Shown here: in pieces, positions 40,241 through 48,083 of the stretch
How positions within the stretch are numbered: the first letter of the stretch is position 1
Layout: every line of letters starts with the position of its first letter
From: a virus
Strand: one strand, 5' to 3'
IMG/VR virus record: IMGVR_UViG_3300005337_000019
Span: 18,991-82,990 of that record
Length of the DNA: 64,000 nt
Program-made: the position numbers and the translations under genes
Notes under the pieces: model-generated
Seen by the model: only the letters and a program-made list of their open reading frames with translations
Databases searched by the model: none
Told to the model about the DNA's origin: nothing

Positions 40241-43200
40241 ATGGCGACACTCAGCAGCCTCACTCCGAACAGCAAGCCGGTCGGCTCGCCGTCATTTGTT
40301 CTGACGGCCACCGGGTCGGGATTCATCCACCGCACCGGCGGCACGATCGATGACCCGACATACGCCTATCCGGATGTGATCGAGTTCAACGGCAACGAGT
40401 ATCAGATCGATCCGACCACCGCGAGCGGCAACAGCGTCAGCGCCACGATCCCCGCTTCGGAGTTGACCGTCGCCGGCACGTACAGCGTCCGGGTGATCCT
40501 CGACGACTTGACGGCGAGCAACAGTGTGTCCTTCAGCGTCACGGCGACGGTGCCGACGCTGACCAGCGTCTCGCCGACCAGCATCGCCGCCGGCGGCAGC
40601 GCGCAGATCACGTGCAACGGCACGAGCTTCACGGCCTCGAGCGTCGTACGCGTCGACGGCGTCGATCAGACGACGACGTTTGTGAGCTCGACGCAGATCA
40701 AGACGACGGGCAGCTACGCGTTCTCCGCCATCGGGAAGATTCAGACGGTCACGGTCAACACGCCGGGCGTCGGCGAGTCGGGCGGACAGTCGATCACAGT
40801 CAACAACCCAGTGCCGACGATGAGCAACATCTCGCCGGCGAGCGTGAACGTCGGCGATCCGACGTTCACCATGACCATCACCGGCACGGGCTTCAATGGA
40901 AGCACTCGCGCGGCGATCAGCGGTTCGTTCCGCGACACCGTGGTCGTGAGCTCGACGACCCTCCACGTCACGATTCTGAACACGGACCTCGGCAGCGCCG
41001 GATCCCCGGTCATCGGCGTGGTCAACCCCTCGCCTGGCGGCGCGACAATCCGCAACGATCAGGCGCCGAACATCACCGCCTTTACGATCAACAACCCCGT
41101 TCCCGTCATCGACAGCATCTCGCCGTCCTCGGTCATGTCGGGCAGCGGCGCGACGACGATCACGGTCACCGGCAGCCTATTCGTCAGCGGCACCGGTGCG
41201 AGCGTTGTGAAATGGAACGGCGTTGCGCAGACGACCACGTTCGTCAGCGGGAACCAGCTCACCTTCGCTGCCACGCAAACGATGCTGGCGCAAGCCGGCA
41301 CGGCGACGGTGACGGTGTTCAACGGCGGGCCGGGCGGCGGCACGTCGAATTCGAAGACGTTCAACATCACCGGCGGCACGCCGAACCTCAACAGCATTAC
41401 GCCGTCGACGGTGCCCGCGAACAGCACGACGGGGATCATCCTTGCCGGCAGCAACTTCTCGACCTCGTTCACCGTTCGCATCAACGGTGCGTCCGTCGCC
41501 GCGAACTGGATCAACTCGACGCGGATCGATGTGACCGTCACGCCGTCGATGGTTCCGACCGCCGGCGATTACACCGTGACCGTGACCAACAACGGCGCAG
41601 GCGGCGGCACCTCGCAGACGCGCCACCTGACGGCGACGAATCCGGCGCCGACGCTCACGTCGCTCTCGACCACCACGAAGACAGTCGGGGACGCGGCCTT
41701 CACGCTGACTCTGACCGGCACGGGCTTCATCAGCGGCGCGAGCTCGGGTACGGTCAGCGGAGCTGCGCGGACGACGACGTTCGTCAGCTCGACATCACTT
41801 CAGATCGCGATCACGGCTTCCGACCTGGCTACGGGTGGAACGCTCGCGATCGGGGTGACGAACGCCAGTCCGGGCGGTGGCTCGAGCTCGACCATCAACC
41901 TCACGGTGAATTACCCCGTTCCCACGGTCAGCAGCTTCGACAGCAATACGATCGTGATCGGATCGCCGGACACCACCGTCGTGATCAATGGCACGGGATT
42001 CGGCACCGGTTCGCAGGTGAAGATCGGCGCCACGAACCTCACCACGACTTACGTGAGCTCGATCAAGCTGCAGGCGGTGGTGCCGGCATCGTCCCTCACC
42101 ACGATCACGACGCTGAGCCTCACGGTCACGAACCCGACGCCAGGCGGCGGCACCGTGTCATGCCCGACGCTGTCGGTGGTGAATCCAGTGCCGGCCATCT
42201 CGTCGCTCTCGCCGGCGAACGTCAACGCGGGGAGCGCCGCGTTCGATCTCACGATTACCGGCACCGGCTTCCGGTCTGGTGTCTCCTCGGCCTACATCAA
42301 CGGATCGGCCCGCACGACGACCTTCAACAGTTCTACGCAGCTCACGATGGCCGTCAACGCGAACGACGTGACGGCGGCCGGCACGTTGAACGTCACGGTC
42401 GTGAACACTGGTCCGGGCGGTGGCTCGTCGGCGCCGGCGCCGTTCTATGTCGGCTCCGTCAATCCCGTGCCGACGCTCACGAGCATCAGCCCATCCACGC
42501 GGAATGCCGGTGACCCAGGCCCCGTGGTCACCGTCACCGGCACCAACTTTCTGACCTCGAGCGTGGTGCGCTGGGAAGGTGCCGATCGGCCGACGACGTA
42601 TGTCGACGCGACGCACCTGACCGTGCAACTTCAGAACGGCGACCTCGCGCTTCCCGGCACGTACAACATCACGGTATTCAATCCGGCGCCCGGCGGCGGC
42701 CTCTCTGGCGCGAACGGGTTCGTCGTCGTCGCGGTGAACCCCGCTCCGCAAGTCACGAGCGTCTCGCCGGCGTCGGCAACCACCGGCGGCGGTTCCTTCA
42801 CGCTGACGATCAACGGTGCCCAGTTCATCGCGACCTCGACCGTCCGGATTACCGATGCGGTCGGTGGCGTAACGAATCCGACGCCGACGTTCGTCAACTC
42901 GACCACCCTGACCGTAACGGTTGCCTCGTCGGCGATCGTCAACGCTGGCTCGGTCACCGTGCAGGTCACCAATCCGACGCCGGGCGGCGGTTCCGCGTCG
43001 ACGACGTTCACTGTTGGATCGGGCAACCCTGTTCCGACCATCGCCAGCATCTCGCCGACGACGGTCAACGTGGGCGCCGCGGCGACGACGCTGACCATCA
43101 ACGGGACCGGCTACATCGCCACCTCGCAGGTGAAGGCGAACGGCACGAACCTCACGACCACATTCGTGAGCTCGACGCAAGTCACGGCGACGCTCACCAC

Positions 43201-44182
43201 CACGTTCACCGGCACCGCGGGCATCGTGCAGATCACCGTGACCAACCCGGCGAGCGGCGGCGGAACGTCGAACGTGTACGCATTCAATGTGCTCAACACG
43301 ACGAATCCGGTGCCGTCCATCGACAGCCTCTCGCCCGAGCAACTTCTGCGCGGCCTGGCGACGTTCGTTCTCGCAGTCTTCGGGAAGAACTTCATTCCGT
43401 CGAGCACGGCCGCGTTCAACGGCGTGAACAAAACAACCACCTACGTCTCACCGACGCGAGTCGATGCGTCGATCCCGGCGGCCGACATCGCGCTCGCGAC
43501 GGGCGGCGTCGCGCGGGTCAACCCGAACGGTCATCCGGAGAGCCTGTCCGCGAACGCGCAGAACGTGCGCGCCTTTGCCGCCGGCAGCGCCGAAGCGCCG
43601 GCGATGACCATCGGTCCGAATGCCACGAAGACGGGCTGGCACGCCCCGGAAGAGCACACCTGGGAATGGGTTGCGAATACGATCTCGCAGATGCGTCTCG
43701 GCCCTGACGGGGTCGAAACGTCCGATCTCGCGGTGTACGGCGATCACGACGTGCACAACTCGACGGGCGCGCTGATGATCATCAACATCACGAGCACCGG
43801 GAGCAGCTACTCGAGCATCCCCACGGTCACGATCGGCGCGCCGCCGCCGGCGGGGCATCAGGCAACCGCGGTGGCGGTGCTCGACGGCGACGGCGGGGTC
43901 GATCACATCGTCATGGTCGATTCGGGCGAAGGGTATGACCCCGCGAACCCGCCGAGCGTGACGATCACCGGCGGCGGCGGCACCGGCGCCGCGGCGACGG
44001 CTGTGGTGACGAGCGGCCTCATGGCGTCGGTGGCGAATGGGTTCATCTACATCCCGACGCTGAACGGGCAACCGAACGGCGTGCCGCCGACGAAGACGGG
44101 TCTCGCGCCGATGGTGCTCGACACCTTGCACAACAAGCTATGGGTGTACCGCGGTTCGTGGAAGGGCGTGGGGCTGACCTAG
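40241..44182 (+). CDS. Giant tail fibre with twelve IPT/TIG domains
   Basis: 1313 residues. Twelve successive Ig-like IPT/TIG repeats of about 85-90 residues fill residues 1-1110; each opens with a variant of NPVPTLTSISPS, then GTGF and ends near NPAPGGG. The C-terminal 200 residues (GWHAPEEHTWEWVANTISQM, a Gly-rich sandwich and LDTLHNKLWVYRGSWKGVGL) form a distinct tip with the ending common in phage fibres. The modules should make a flexible rod and the tip binds the host surface. The start lacks an obvious RBS. Its stop overlaps the convergent regulator gene by four bases. Confidence 0.85.
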   Translation: MATLSSLTPNSKPVGSPSFVLTATGSGFIHRTGGTIDDPTYAYPDVIEFNGNEYQIDPTTASGNSVSATIPASELTVAGTYSVRVILDDLTASNSVSFSVTATVPTLTSVSPTSIAAGGSAQITCNGTSFTASSVVRVDGVDQTTTFVSSTQIKTTGSYAFSAIGKIQTVTVNTPGVGESGGQSITVNNPVPTMSNISPASVNVGDPTFTMTITGTGFNGSTRAAISGSFRDTVVVSSTTLHVTILNTDLGSAGSPVIGVVNPSPGGATIRNDQAPNITAFTINNPVPVIDSISPSSVMSGSGATTITVTGSLFVSGTGASVVKWNGVAQTTTFVSGNQLTFAATQTMLAQAGTATVTVFNGGPGGGTSNSKTFNITGGTPNLNSITPSTVPANSTTGIILAGSNFSTSFTVRINGASVAANWINSTRIDVTVTPSMVPTAGDYTVTVTNNGAGGGTSQTRHLTATNPAPTLTSLSTTTKTVGDAAFTLTLTGTGFISGASSGTVSGAARTTTFVSSTSLQIAITASDLATGGTLAIGVTNASPGGGSSSTINLTVNYPVPTVSSFDSNTIVIGSPDTTVVINGTGFGTGSQVKIGATNLTTTYVSSIKLQAVVPASSLTTITTLSLTVTNPTPGGGTVSCPTLSVVNPVPAISSLSPANVNAGSAAFDLTITGTGFRSGVSSAYINGSARTTTFNSSTQLTMAVNANDVTAAGTLNVTVVNTGPGGGSSAPAPFYVGSVNPVPTLTSISPSTRNAGDPGPVVTVTGTNFLTSSVVRWEGADRPTTYVDATHLTVQLQNGDLALPGTYNITVFNPAPGGGLSGANGFVVVAVNPAPQVTSVSPASATTGGGSFTLTINGAQFIATSTVRITDAVGGVTNPTPTFVNSTTLTVTVASSAIVNAGSVTVQVTNPTPGGGSASTTFTVGSGNPVPTIASISPTTVNVGAAATTLTINGTGYIATSQVKANGTNLTTTFVSSTQVTATLTTTFTGTAGIVQITVTNPASGGGTSNVYAFNVLNTTNPVPSIDSLSPEQLLRGLATFVLAVFGKNFIPSSTAAFNGVNKTTTYVSPTRVDASIPAADIALATGGVARVNPNGHPESLSANAQNVRAFAAGSAEAPAMTIGPNATKTGWHAPEEHTWEWVANTISQMRLGPDGVETSDLAVYGDHDVHNSTGALMIINITSTGSSYSSIPTVTIGAPPPAGHQATAVAVLDGDGGVDHIVMVDSGEGYDPANPPSVTITGGGGTGAAATAVVTSGLMASVANGFIYIPTLNGQPNGVPPTKTGLAPMVLDTLHNKLWVYRGSWKGVGLT

Positions 44183-44547
44183 CGGGCGGCGGTTGCTCTA
44201 CGCCGGATTGCATCCATCGCATGCAGGAGCATGCCCGGATGCTCGATCGTGCCGCCGAGCTCCCAACGGGAGATCGTCGCGACGCGGATCGGCTTTCCGG
44301 GAGAGCCGAGCTCGACGCCGAGCTCCTCCTGCGTCATGTGCGGATGCTTGCCGCACGTGCACGGCAGCGCCATGCGGCGGCGGCGCAACTCCTCGCCGTA
44401 GTTGATGACGCGCGCTCGCTTCGCTGAGCGCGGACGACGGCGCGATGATGCGGGGACTTGTCGCGTTTGTTTGGCAGCGAGGGGCGTCTTGGAAGGCATG
44501 CGCGTGGCTCCTCGTTTGGGCGTCTTCATTCGCTGGGGATTATACAT
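44179..44547 (-). CDS. XRE-family HTH regulator
   Basis: 122 residues from ATG 44547, eight bases past the end of a class B -10 on the minus strand, so leaderless; ATG 44529 is an alternative. A basic N-terminal arm (residues 1-45) precedes INYGEELRRRRMALPC, HMTQEELGVELGSPGKPIRV and ATISRWELGGTIEHPGMLLH, the Cro/C1-type helix-turn-helix with a CTCGKH insertion that may bind zinc. It lies back to back with the class A gene at 44656. A role as repressor of the phage promoters is inferred from this layout. Confidence 0.75.
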   Translation of the reverse strand: MYNPQRMKTPKRGATRMPSKTPLAAKQTRQVPASSRRRPRSAKRARVINYGEELRRRRMALPCTCGKHPHMTQEELGVELGSPGKPIRVATISRWELGGTIEHPGMLLHAMDAIRRRATAAR

Positions 44548-44554
44548 CACGCCG

Positions 44555-44567
44555 AATCTACGCTATG
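44555..44567 (-). promoter_or_regulatory. Class B promoter (minus strand) for the HTH gene
   Basis: On the minus strand CATAGCGTAGATT (44567-44555) matches the class B core CATAGYGTAGAAT with one change. The ATG at 44547 is eight bases past the -10. A second hexamer TATAAT (44544-44539) overlaps the start codon region and could be an alternative -10 for the ATG at 44529. Confidence 0.65.
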
Positions 44568-44584
44568 TAGCTTGTGGCGGCATT

Positions 44585-44600
44585 ACTCGTGACGTAGAAT
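44585..44600 (+). promoter_or_regulatory. Class B promoter, diverging from the HTH gene
   Basis: ACTCGTGACGTAGAAT resembles the class B copy at 61088 (TTCGTCGTGACGTAGAAT). TTGTGG at 44572-44577 is 17 bp upstream of TAGAAT 44595-44600. It lies 21 bp upstream of a class A promoter for the same gene, so that gene has dual promoters. Confidence 0.6.
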
Positions 44601-44620
44601 GACGCCGCGCGAAGAACCTC

Positions 44621-44655
44621 TTGACATGCTGACCGGTAAGCATTACATTGGATTC
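44621..44655 (+). promoter_or_regulatory. Class A promoter 5 with embedded operator dyad, leaderless
   Basis: TTGACA 44621-44626, 17-bp spacer with TGCTGACCGGTAAGCA (44627-44642), TACATT 44644-44649, ATG 44656 seven bases past the -10. It is in the 108-bp region between the HTH regulator and the next operon. Confidence 0.8.
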
Positions 44656-45174
44656 ATGCAAACCGACACTTTCACGCTTCCCGCTGTCACCGACGTTGCC
44701 GACTTGCTCCCCGTCAAGGTCCAGCGCCGCTATCGGTGGATCATCGCCGACGCCGCTTCTGCCGAGCGTGCCGCGCAACACGCCGCCGACTTCAACCGCC
44801 GTCCGGTTTTCGTGATCGCCGAGAAGGTGTGGACGCCGTACGGCGAGCCGACCATGTTCGTCATGGCCGACCAACTGGACGCCGAGGAGTACGCCGCGCT
44901 GGTGAGTGGCGTTGGCCGCGTGACGATGTACACGCCGGCGGCCGGACTCAACGAGCGGTGGTGCGCGCGGTGTTTCCAGATCGTCGTCAGTTCCACCATG
45001 GGCGGACAACCGGTTGACGTTGTGACCTACCCGTCTCGGAACAGTGACGCTGCGCCATTCGCGCAGCACTGGAGCAAGAGCACGTACCACACCGCCGATA
45101 ACTGCGCTGCGTGGGAGGCGTTCTTCGCGCGCGAGCATCGGGCCGCGACGATCACCTACGACGGTGCTGAATGA
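44656..45174 (+). CDS. Hypothetical protein, leaderless
   Basis: 172 residues from the predicted transcription start. An alpha/beta protein with one Cys pair (RWCARCFQIVVSST) and a C-terminal HTADNCAAWEAFFAREHR helix. First gene downstream of the divergent regulatory region, so probably an early gene. It overlaps the next by ATGA. No family recognised. Confidence 0.7.
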   Translation: MQTDTFTLPAVTDVADLLPVKVQRRYRWIIADAASAERAAQHAADFNRRPVFVIAEKVWTPYGEPTMFVMADQLDAEEYAALVSGVGRVTMYTPAAGLNERWCARCFQIVVSSTMGGQPVDVVTYPSRNSDAAPFAQHWSKSTYHTADNCAAWEAFFAREHRAATITYDGAE

Positions 45175-45449
45175 CGCTCGATTACGAAGAGTGGTGCCGC
45201 GCGGGCGATCCGGTGCCCTTCATCTGTTCGGACTGCGGCGCCGCGTTCGATCCGGACGACAACGCAGAGATCGAAGCGCACCGGGACGAGCACTGGATCG
45301 AGTTTCTACGCGCGCAGTGCCCGATTCCTGACGAGATAGGGGCGCTTGAACGCCTTGTGCAACGCCACGGCTATGACCACGGTTTGAAGATTGCCGGCAT
45401 TCGCGAGTGGCCGCCAACTTCTATAGAGGAAGAGGAAGATCCATTCTGA
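45171..45449 (+). CDS. Small C2H2-like zinc-finger protein
   Basis: 92 residues, ATGA overlap. CSDCGAAFDPDDNAEIEAHR then DEH (about residues 19-41) has the two Cys and two His of a classical finger, although the turn is longer. The rest is acidic. Probably binds DNA or protein; expressed with the gene upstream. Confidence 0.65.
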   Translation: MTLDYEEWCRAGDPVPFICSDCGAAFDPDDNAEIEAHRDEHWIEFLRAQCPIPDEIGALERLVQRHGYDHGLKIAGIREWPPTSIEEEEDPF

Positions 45450-45464
45450 ACGAGGAGGAAATTC

Positions 45465-47090
45465 ATGACATTGACAACGAAGCACGTTACCCCTGACCAG
45501 TTGACGGCCGACGACCGCAAGTTGCTCGCATGCATTCGCGATCGTTTCGCGTCGGTCGTCGGCCCCGACGACGGGGCTGGTGTGCCGCTCTTCACGACGG
45601 ACACGCCCGATCTTTGGGATACGTTCCTGACCATGCTGTCGCCTGACCTGCGTGCGATCTACACGTGCAACGCGTGCAGGAAGTTCGTCGAGCGTTATGG
45701 CGGGCTCGTATCGATCGATGAAGCCGGCTTCCAGCGGTCGGTGATGTGGGACGACGGGCCTGGCGCATTCCGAAATGCCGTGCGCGTTCTCGCTGAACGC
45801 GTCGAGCACGCGCGCATCACCGGCGTTTTTTGCACGAAGGACGCGCAGTGGGGGACGCCGGTCACTGGGGAATGGCAGCACTTCGCAGTGACACCGCCGA
45901 AGGCGATGGTGTGGACGAGCAAGACGAAGGCGGCGCACGAGCGCGCCGCAGAGCTTCGCGAGGAGTACGGCATTCTGCGGCGCAGCCTGGCCGAGTATCC
46001 CGCCGAGATCGTGCGCAATGCGTACAACCTCCTCGAAACCGGGCAGCTTTATCGATCCGAGAAGTGCATCGGCATTGCAGCGTGGCTCCTCGAGCTTCAC
46101 GAAAAGCTCGCCGCGCGCAAGAACCGGCTGCAGAACGAGGCAACGGCGTGGTTCGCGGTCGCCACCGCGCCGCCGGGGTTCTGCCATGTTCGTACGACGG
46201 TCATCTCCACCCTGCTCGATGACATCGTTGCGAGGAAGCCGTTCACGGAGATCAGTCGCGCATTCTCCGCGAAGATGCACCCGACGCAGTATCAGCGGCC
46301 GCAGAGCGATCCGGCGAGCGGCAACATTCAGCGCGCGGAGGAACTGGTCGCGTCACTCGGCATCGCGAGCGCGCTGCATCGCCGCTTCGCCCGCGTCGAG
46401 GAGATCGATGCGATGTGGCGCACGATGCCGGCAGCGAAAGACACGCGCGCCACGCAAGGCGGCGTGTTCTCGCACCTCAAGCCGCGTGCCGATCAGCCGC
46501 ACACGCCGGTCGAGGCGCCGCCGACGCTCATGACGTGGTCCAAGTTTGCGAGCACCGTTCTGACGGAGGCGGAGTCGATCGAGGTTCTGGTTCCGCGTGG
46601 AGCGAGGGGCTTCGGCGCGATCACGACTGCGTCGGACCCGACCGCTCCGCCGATCCTTCAGTGGGACCGCGAGGACCGGCGCAACCCGTTCGACTTCTTC
46701 ATGTACGTGAGGGGGACGCTCGCGAACCGCTGGAATCTCATCGCCGGCACGTTCACGCGCGTCACCGCGATCACGTCGCTGCCGGAGCGGTGGTTCGGCA
46801 ACACGCAGGCGTCGCATCACGCGGAGGGCCTGTTCATCGTGATCGAGGGATGTCGCGACACCGAGTACACGAGCGGTGGCGCCCTGTTCCCGGAATCGAT
46901 GCGCAGCGAGCTCCACGAGGTGCGCGCGACGATCGAGTCGTACTCGAGAACGGCCGTGATCGATGGACGTGACGAAGCGTCGGCGTGCGGCCTGGTTCTG
47001 GCGAAGTCGGTCAAGTCGTCGTGGGATGTCGTCCTTCGCGTCACGACGAAGCGGGGCCGCGCCAGCTACAAGCTCGACCGGTGGGACTGA
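45465..47090 (+). CDS. 541-residue conserved phage protein of unknown function
   Basis: Preceded by GAGGAGG. The N-terminal part contains FLTMLSPDLRAIYTCNACRK followed by FVERYGGLVSIDEAG, a Cys knuckle with an acidic end; the central part is helical (IVRNAYNLLETGQLYRSEKC), and the C-terminal 150 residues are beta/aromatic (NPFDFFMYVRGTLANRWNLI). I recall this arrangement from other phages of high-GC hosts without an assigned role. It is not a portal or terminase: no Walker motifs and no portal pattern. Confidence 0.65.
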   Translation: MTLTTKHVTPDQLTADDRKLLACIRDRFASVVGPDDGAGVPLFTTDTPDLWDTFLTMLSPDLRAIYTCNACRKFVERYGGLVSIDEAGFQRSVMWDDGPGAFRNAVRVLAERVEHARITGVFCTKDAQWGTPVTGEWQHFAVTPPKAMVWTSKTKAAHERAAELREEYGILRRSLAEYPAEIVRNAYNLLETGQLYRSEKCIGIAAWLLELHEKLAARKNRLQNEATAWFAVATAPPGFCHVRTTVISTLLDDIVARKPFTEISRAFSAKMHPTQYQRPQSDPASGNIQRAEELVASLGIASALHRRFARVEEIDAMWRTMPAAKDTRATQGGVFSHLKPRADQPHTPVEAPPTLMTWSKFASTVLTEAESIEVLVPRGARGFGAITTASDPTAPPILQWDREDRRNPFDFFMYVRGTLANRWNLIAGTFTRVTAITSLPERWFGNTQASHHAEGLFIVIEGCRDTEYTSGGALFPESMRSELHEVRATIESYSRTAVIDGRDEASACGLVLAKSVKSSWDVVLRVTTKRGRASYKLDRWD

Positions 47091-47098
47091 AACAACGA

Positions 47099-47129
47099 GG
47101 AGGGGCCGGCGCCTGAAACCGGCCCCTCC
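47099..47129 (+). terminator. Strong GC hairpin after stop codon, no T-tract
   Basis: GGAGGGGCCGG (47099-47109) and CCGGCCCCTCC (47119-47129) form an 11-bp stem nine bases after the stop. No T-run follows. It is the second example, with 4560-4588, of this kind of element. Confidence 0.45.
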
Positions 47130-47170
47130 CGCTACCCACCTGATGAGATGAACGAGGGAGGAGGCCCCGA

Positions 47171-47323
47171 ATGGTATCAAAGAAACGCGGCCCTGTACGG
47201 CGCGCCCTGTATCGCTGGCTACTGCGCATCTTCCCGCAAACGGTGTTTGAGGTTGTTCCGGCGCAACACCTGCGCACGCGTGCGCTGATTCGTGTTGCGA
47301 TGGCACGGCAAGCTGCACGATGA
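47171..47323 (+). CDS. 50-residue basic protein
   Basis: A short gene with a strong RBS (GGGAGGAGG) beginning MVSKKRGPVRRALYRWLLRI. It is Arg-rich with hydrophobic residues, so it may be membrane-associated or amphipathic. Its stop overlaps the next gene's ATG. Function unknown. Confidence 0.55.
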   Translation: MVSKKRGPVRRALYRWLLRIFPQTVFEVVPAQHLRTRALIRVAMARQAAR

Positions 47324-47574
47324 GTTCTGAGCAGCTATCCGCGCGTGCCGGCGACATCAGCGATGGCCGCTTCGTCCATTGGCTTCGTGGTAGACCACGC
47401 GACAGGCGTTACACGCTCGCTGCATGTGGACGCACGTTCGATATGACCATGGCGGCGGGGCGAGCGAATCTCACGCGCCACATCAATCTCGTAACGTGTC
47501 CGAAGTGCCGTGCCACGGCCGCGGCGAAAACACAGGAGGCAAGTCCGCATGAAAAAGCCCATGACTTACGCTGA
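47320..47574 (+). CDS. Small hypothetical protein with Cys residues
   Basis: 84 residues from ATG 47320. Basic, with ACGRTFD, an HIN segment and CPKCRATAAA, a three- or four-ligand zinc site. Overlaps the next gene by 26 bases. No family recognised. Confidence 0.55.
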   Translation: MSSEQLSARAGDISDGRFVHWLRGRPRDRRYTLAACGRTFDMTMAAGRANLTRHINLVTCPKCRATAAAKTQEASPHEKAHDLR

Positions 47575-48037
47575 AGCCATCGCCGCCGTCGAAGAGGCGC
47601 TGCAGTCCAACGCTGACGAGGTGGAGTGTCCAATCATCCGCATCAAGCGGATCGACGCCAGAAGAAACGACTTGTCCGTGATGATGCTCGCGCGACAGAT
47701 CACGACAGGTTTCGCCGCCGGTTCGGAAATCGAAATTGACGCGAGCCTCGTGGTCTACCCGCCGCCCCATGAGCCGAACGCCGCGCCGATCGTGGGCAGT
47801 CCCACGCCGGCGGAGCCGATCATGGGCCGCGTCTCATTCGCTGGAACGCTTTCGATCGACATTCCAATGAAGGACGGGCGCATCGATCCTGTCGATGTTG
47901 CCCAGAGCGTGAACTGGGCGGTGTGGGAGATCGCGCAGGCGGCCAAGTTCGACGCCGACAACGCGGCTACGTTCTGGCGCGAGCTGCGGGGATTGCTCGC
48001 GGTTGACGCCCACGCTACCGATGTTCATTCGTCATAG
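47549..48037 (+). CDS. Hypothetical protein
   Basis: 162 residues from ATG 47549 with AGGAGG upstream. Begins MKKPMTYAEAIAAVEEALQS; beta-rich middle and a C-terminal helix. Its end is immediately followed by a class B -10. No family recognised. Confidence 0.6.
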   Translation: MKKPMTYAEAIAAVEEALQSNADEVECPIIRIKRIDARRNDLSVMMLARQITTGFAAGSEIEIDASLVVYPPPHEPNAAPIVGSPTPAEPIMGRVSFAGTLSIDIPMKDGRIDPVDVAQSVNWAVWEIAQAAKFDADNAATFWRELRGLLAVDAHATDVHSS

Positions 48038-48045
48038 TGTAGAAT
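48026..48045 (+). promoter_or_regulatory. Class B promoter for the RecT-like gene
   Basis: Full family box ending TAGAAT (48040-48045) over the stop of the previous gene. No -35 is obvious. The transcript would start near 48052 and reach ATG 48084 behind GAAGGAG, so this copy has a leader with an RBS. Confidence 0.7.
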
Positions 48046-48083
48046 GAGCCACACAATCCCACCACCTTCGAAGGAGACATTTG

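Noticed and set aside
40612-42513. 633-codon frame overlapping the IPT/TIG fibre
   Set aside because: Residues are almost only His, Arg, Gln and Asp, an out-of-frame reading of the repeat array.
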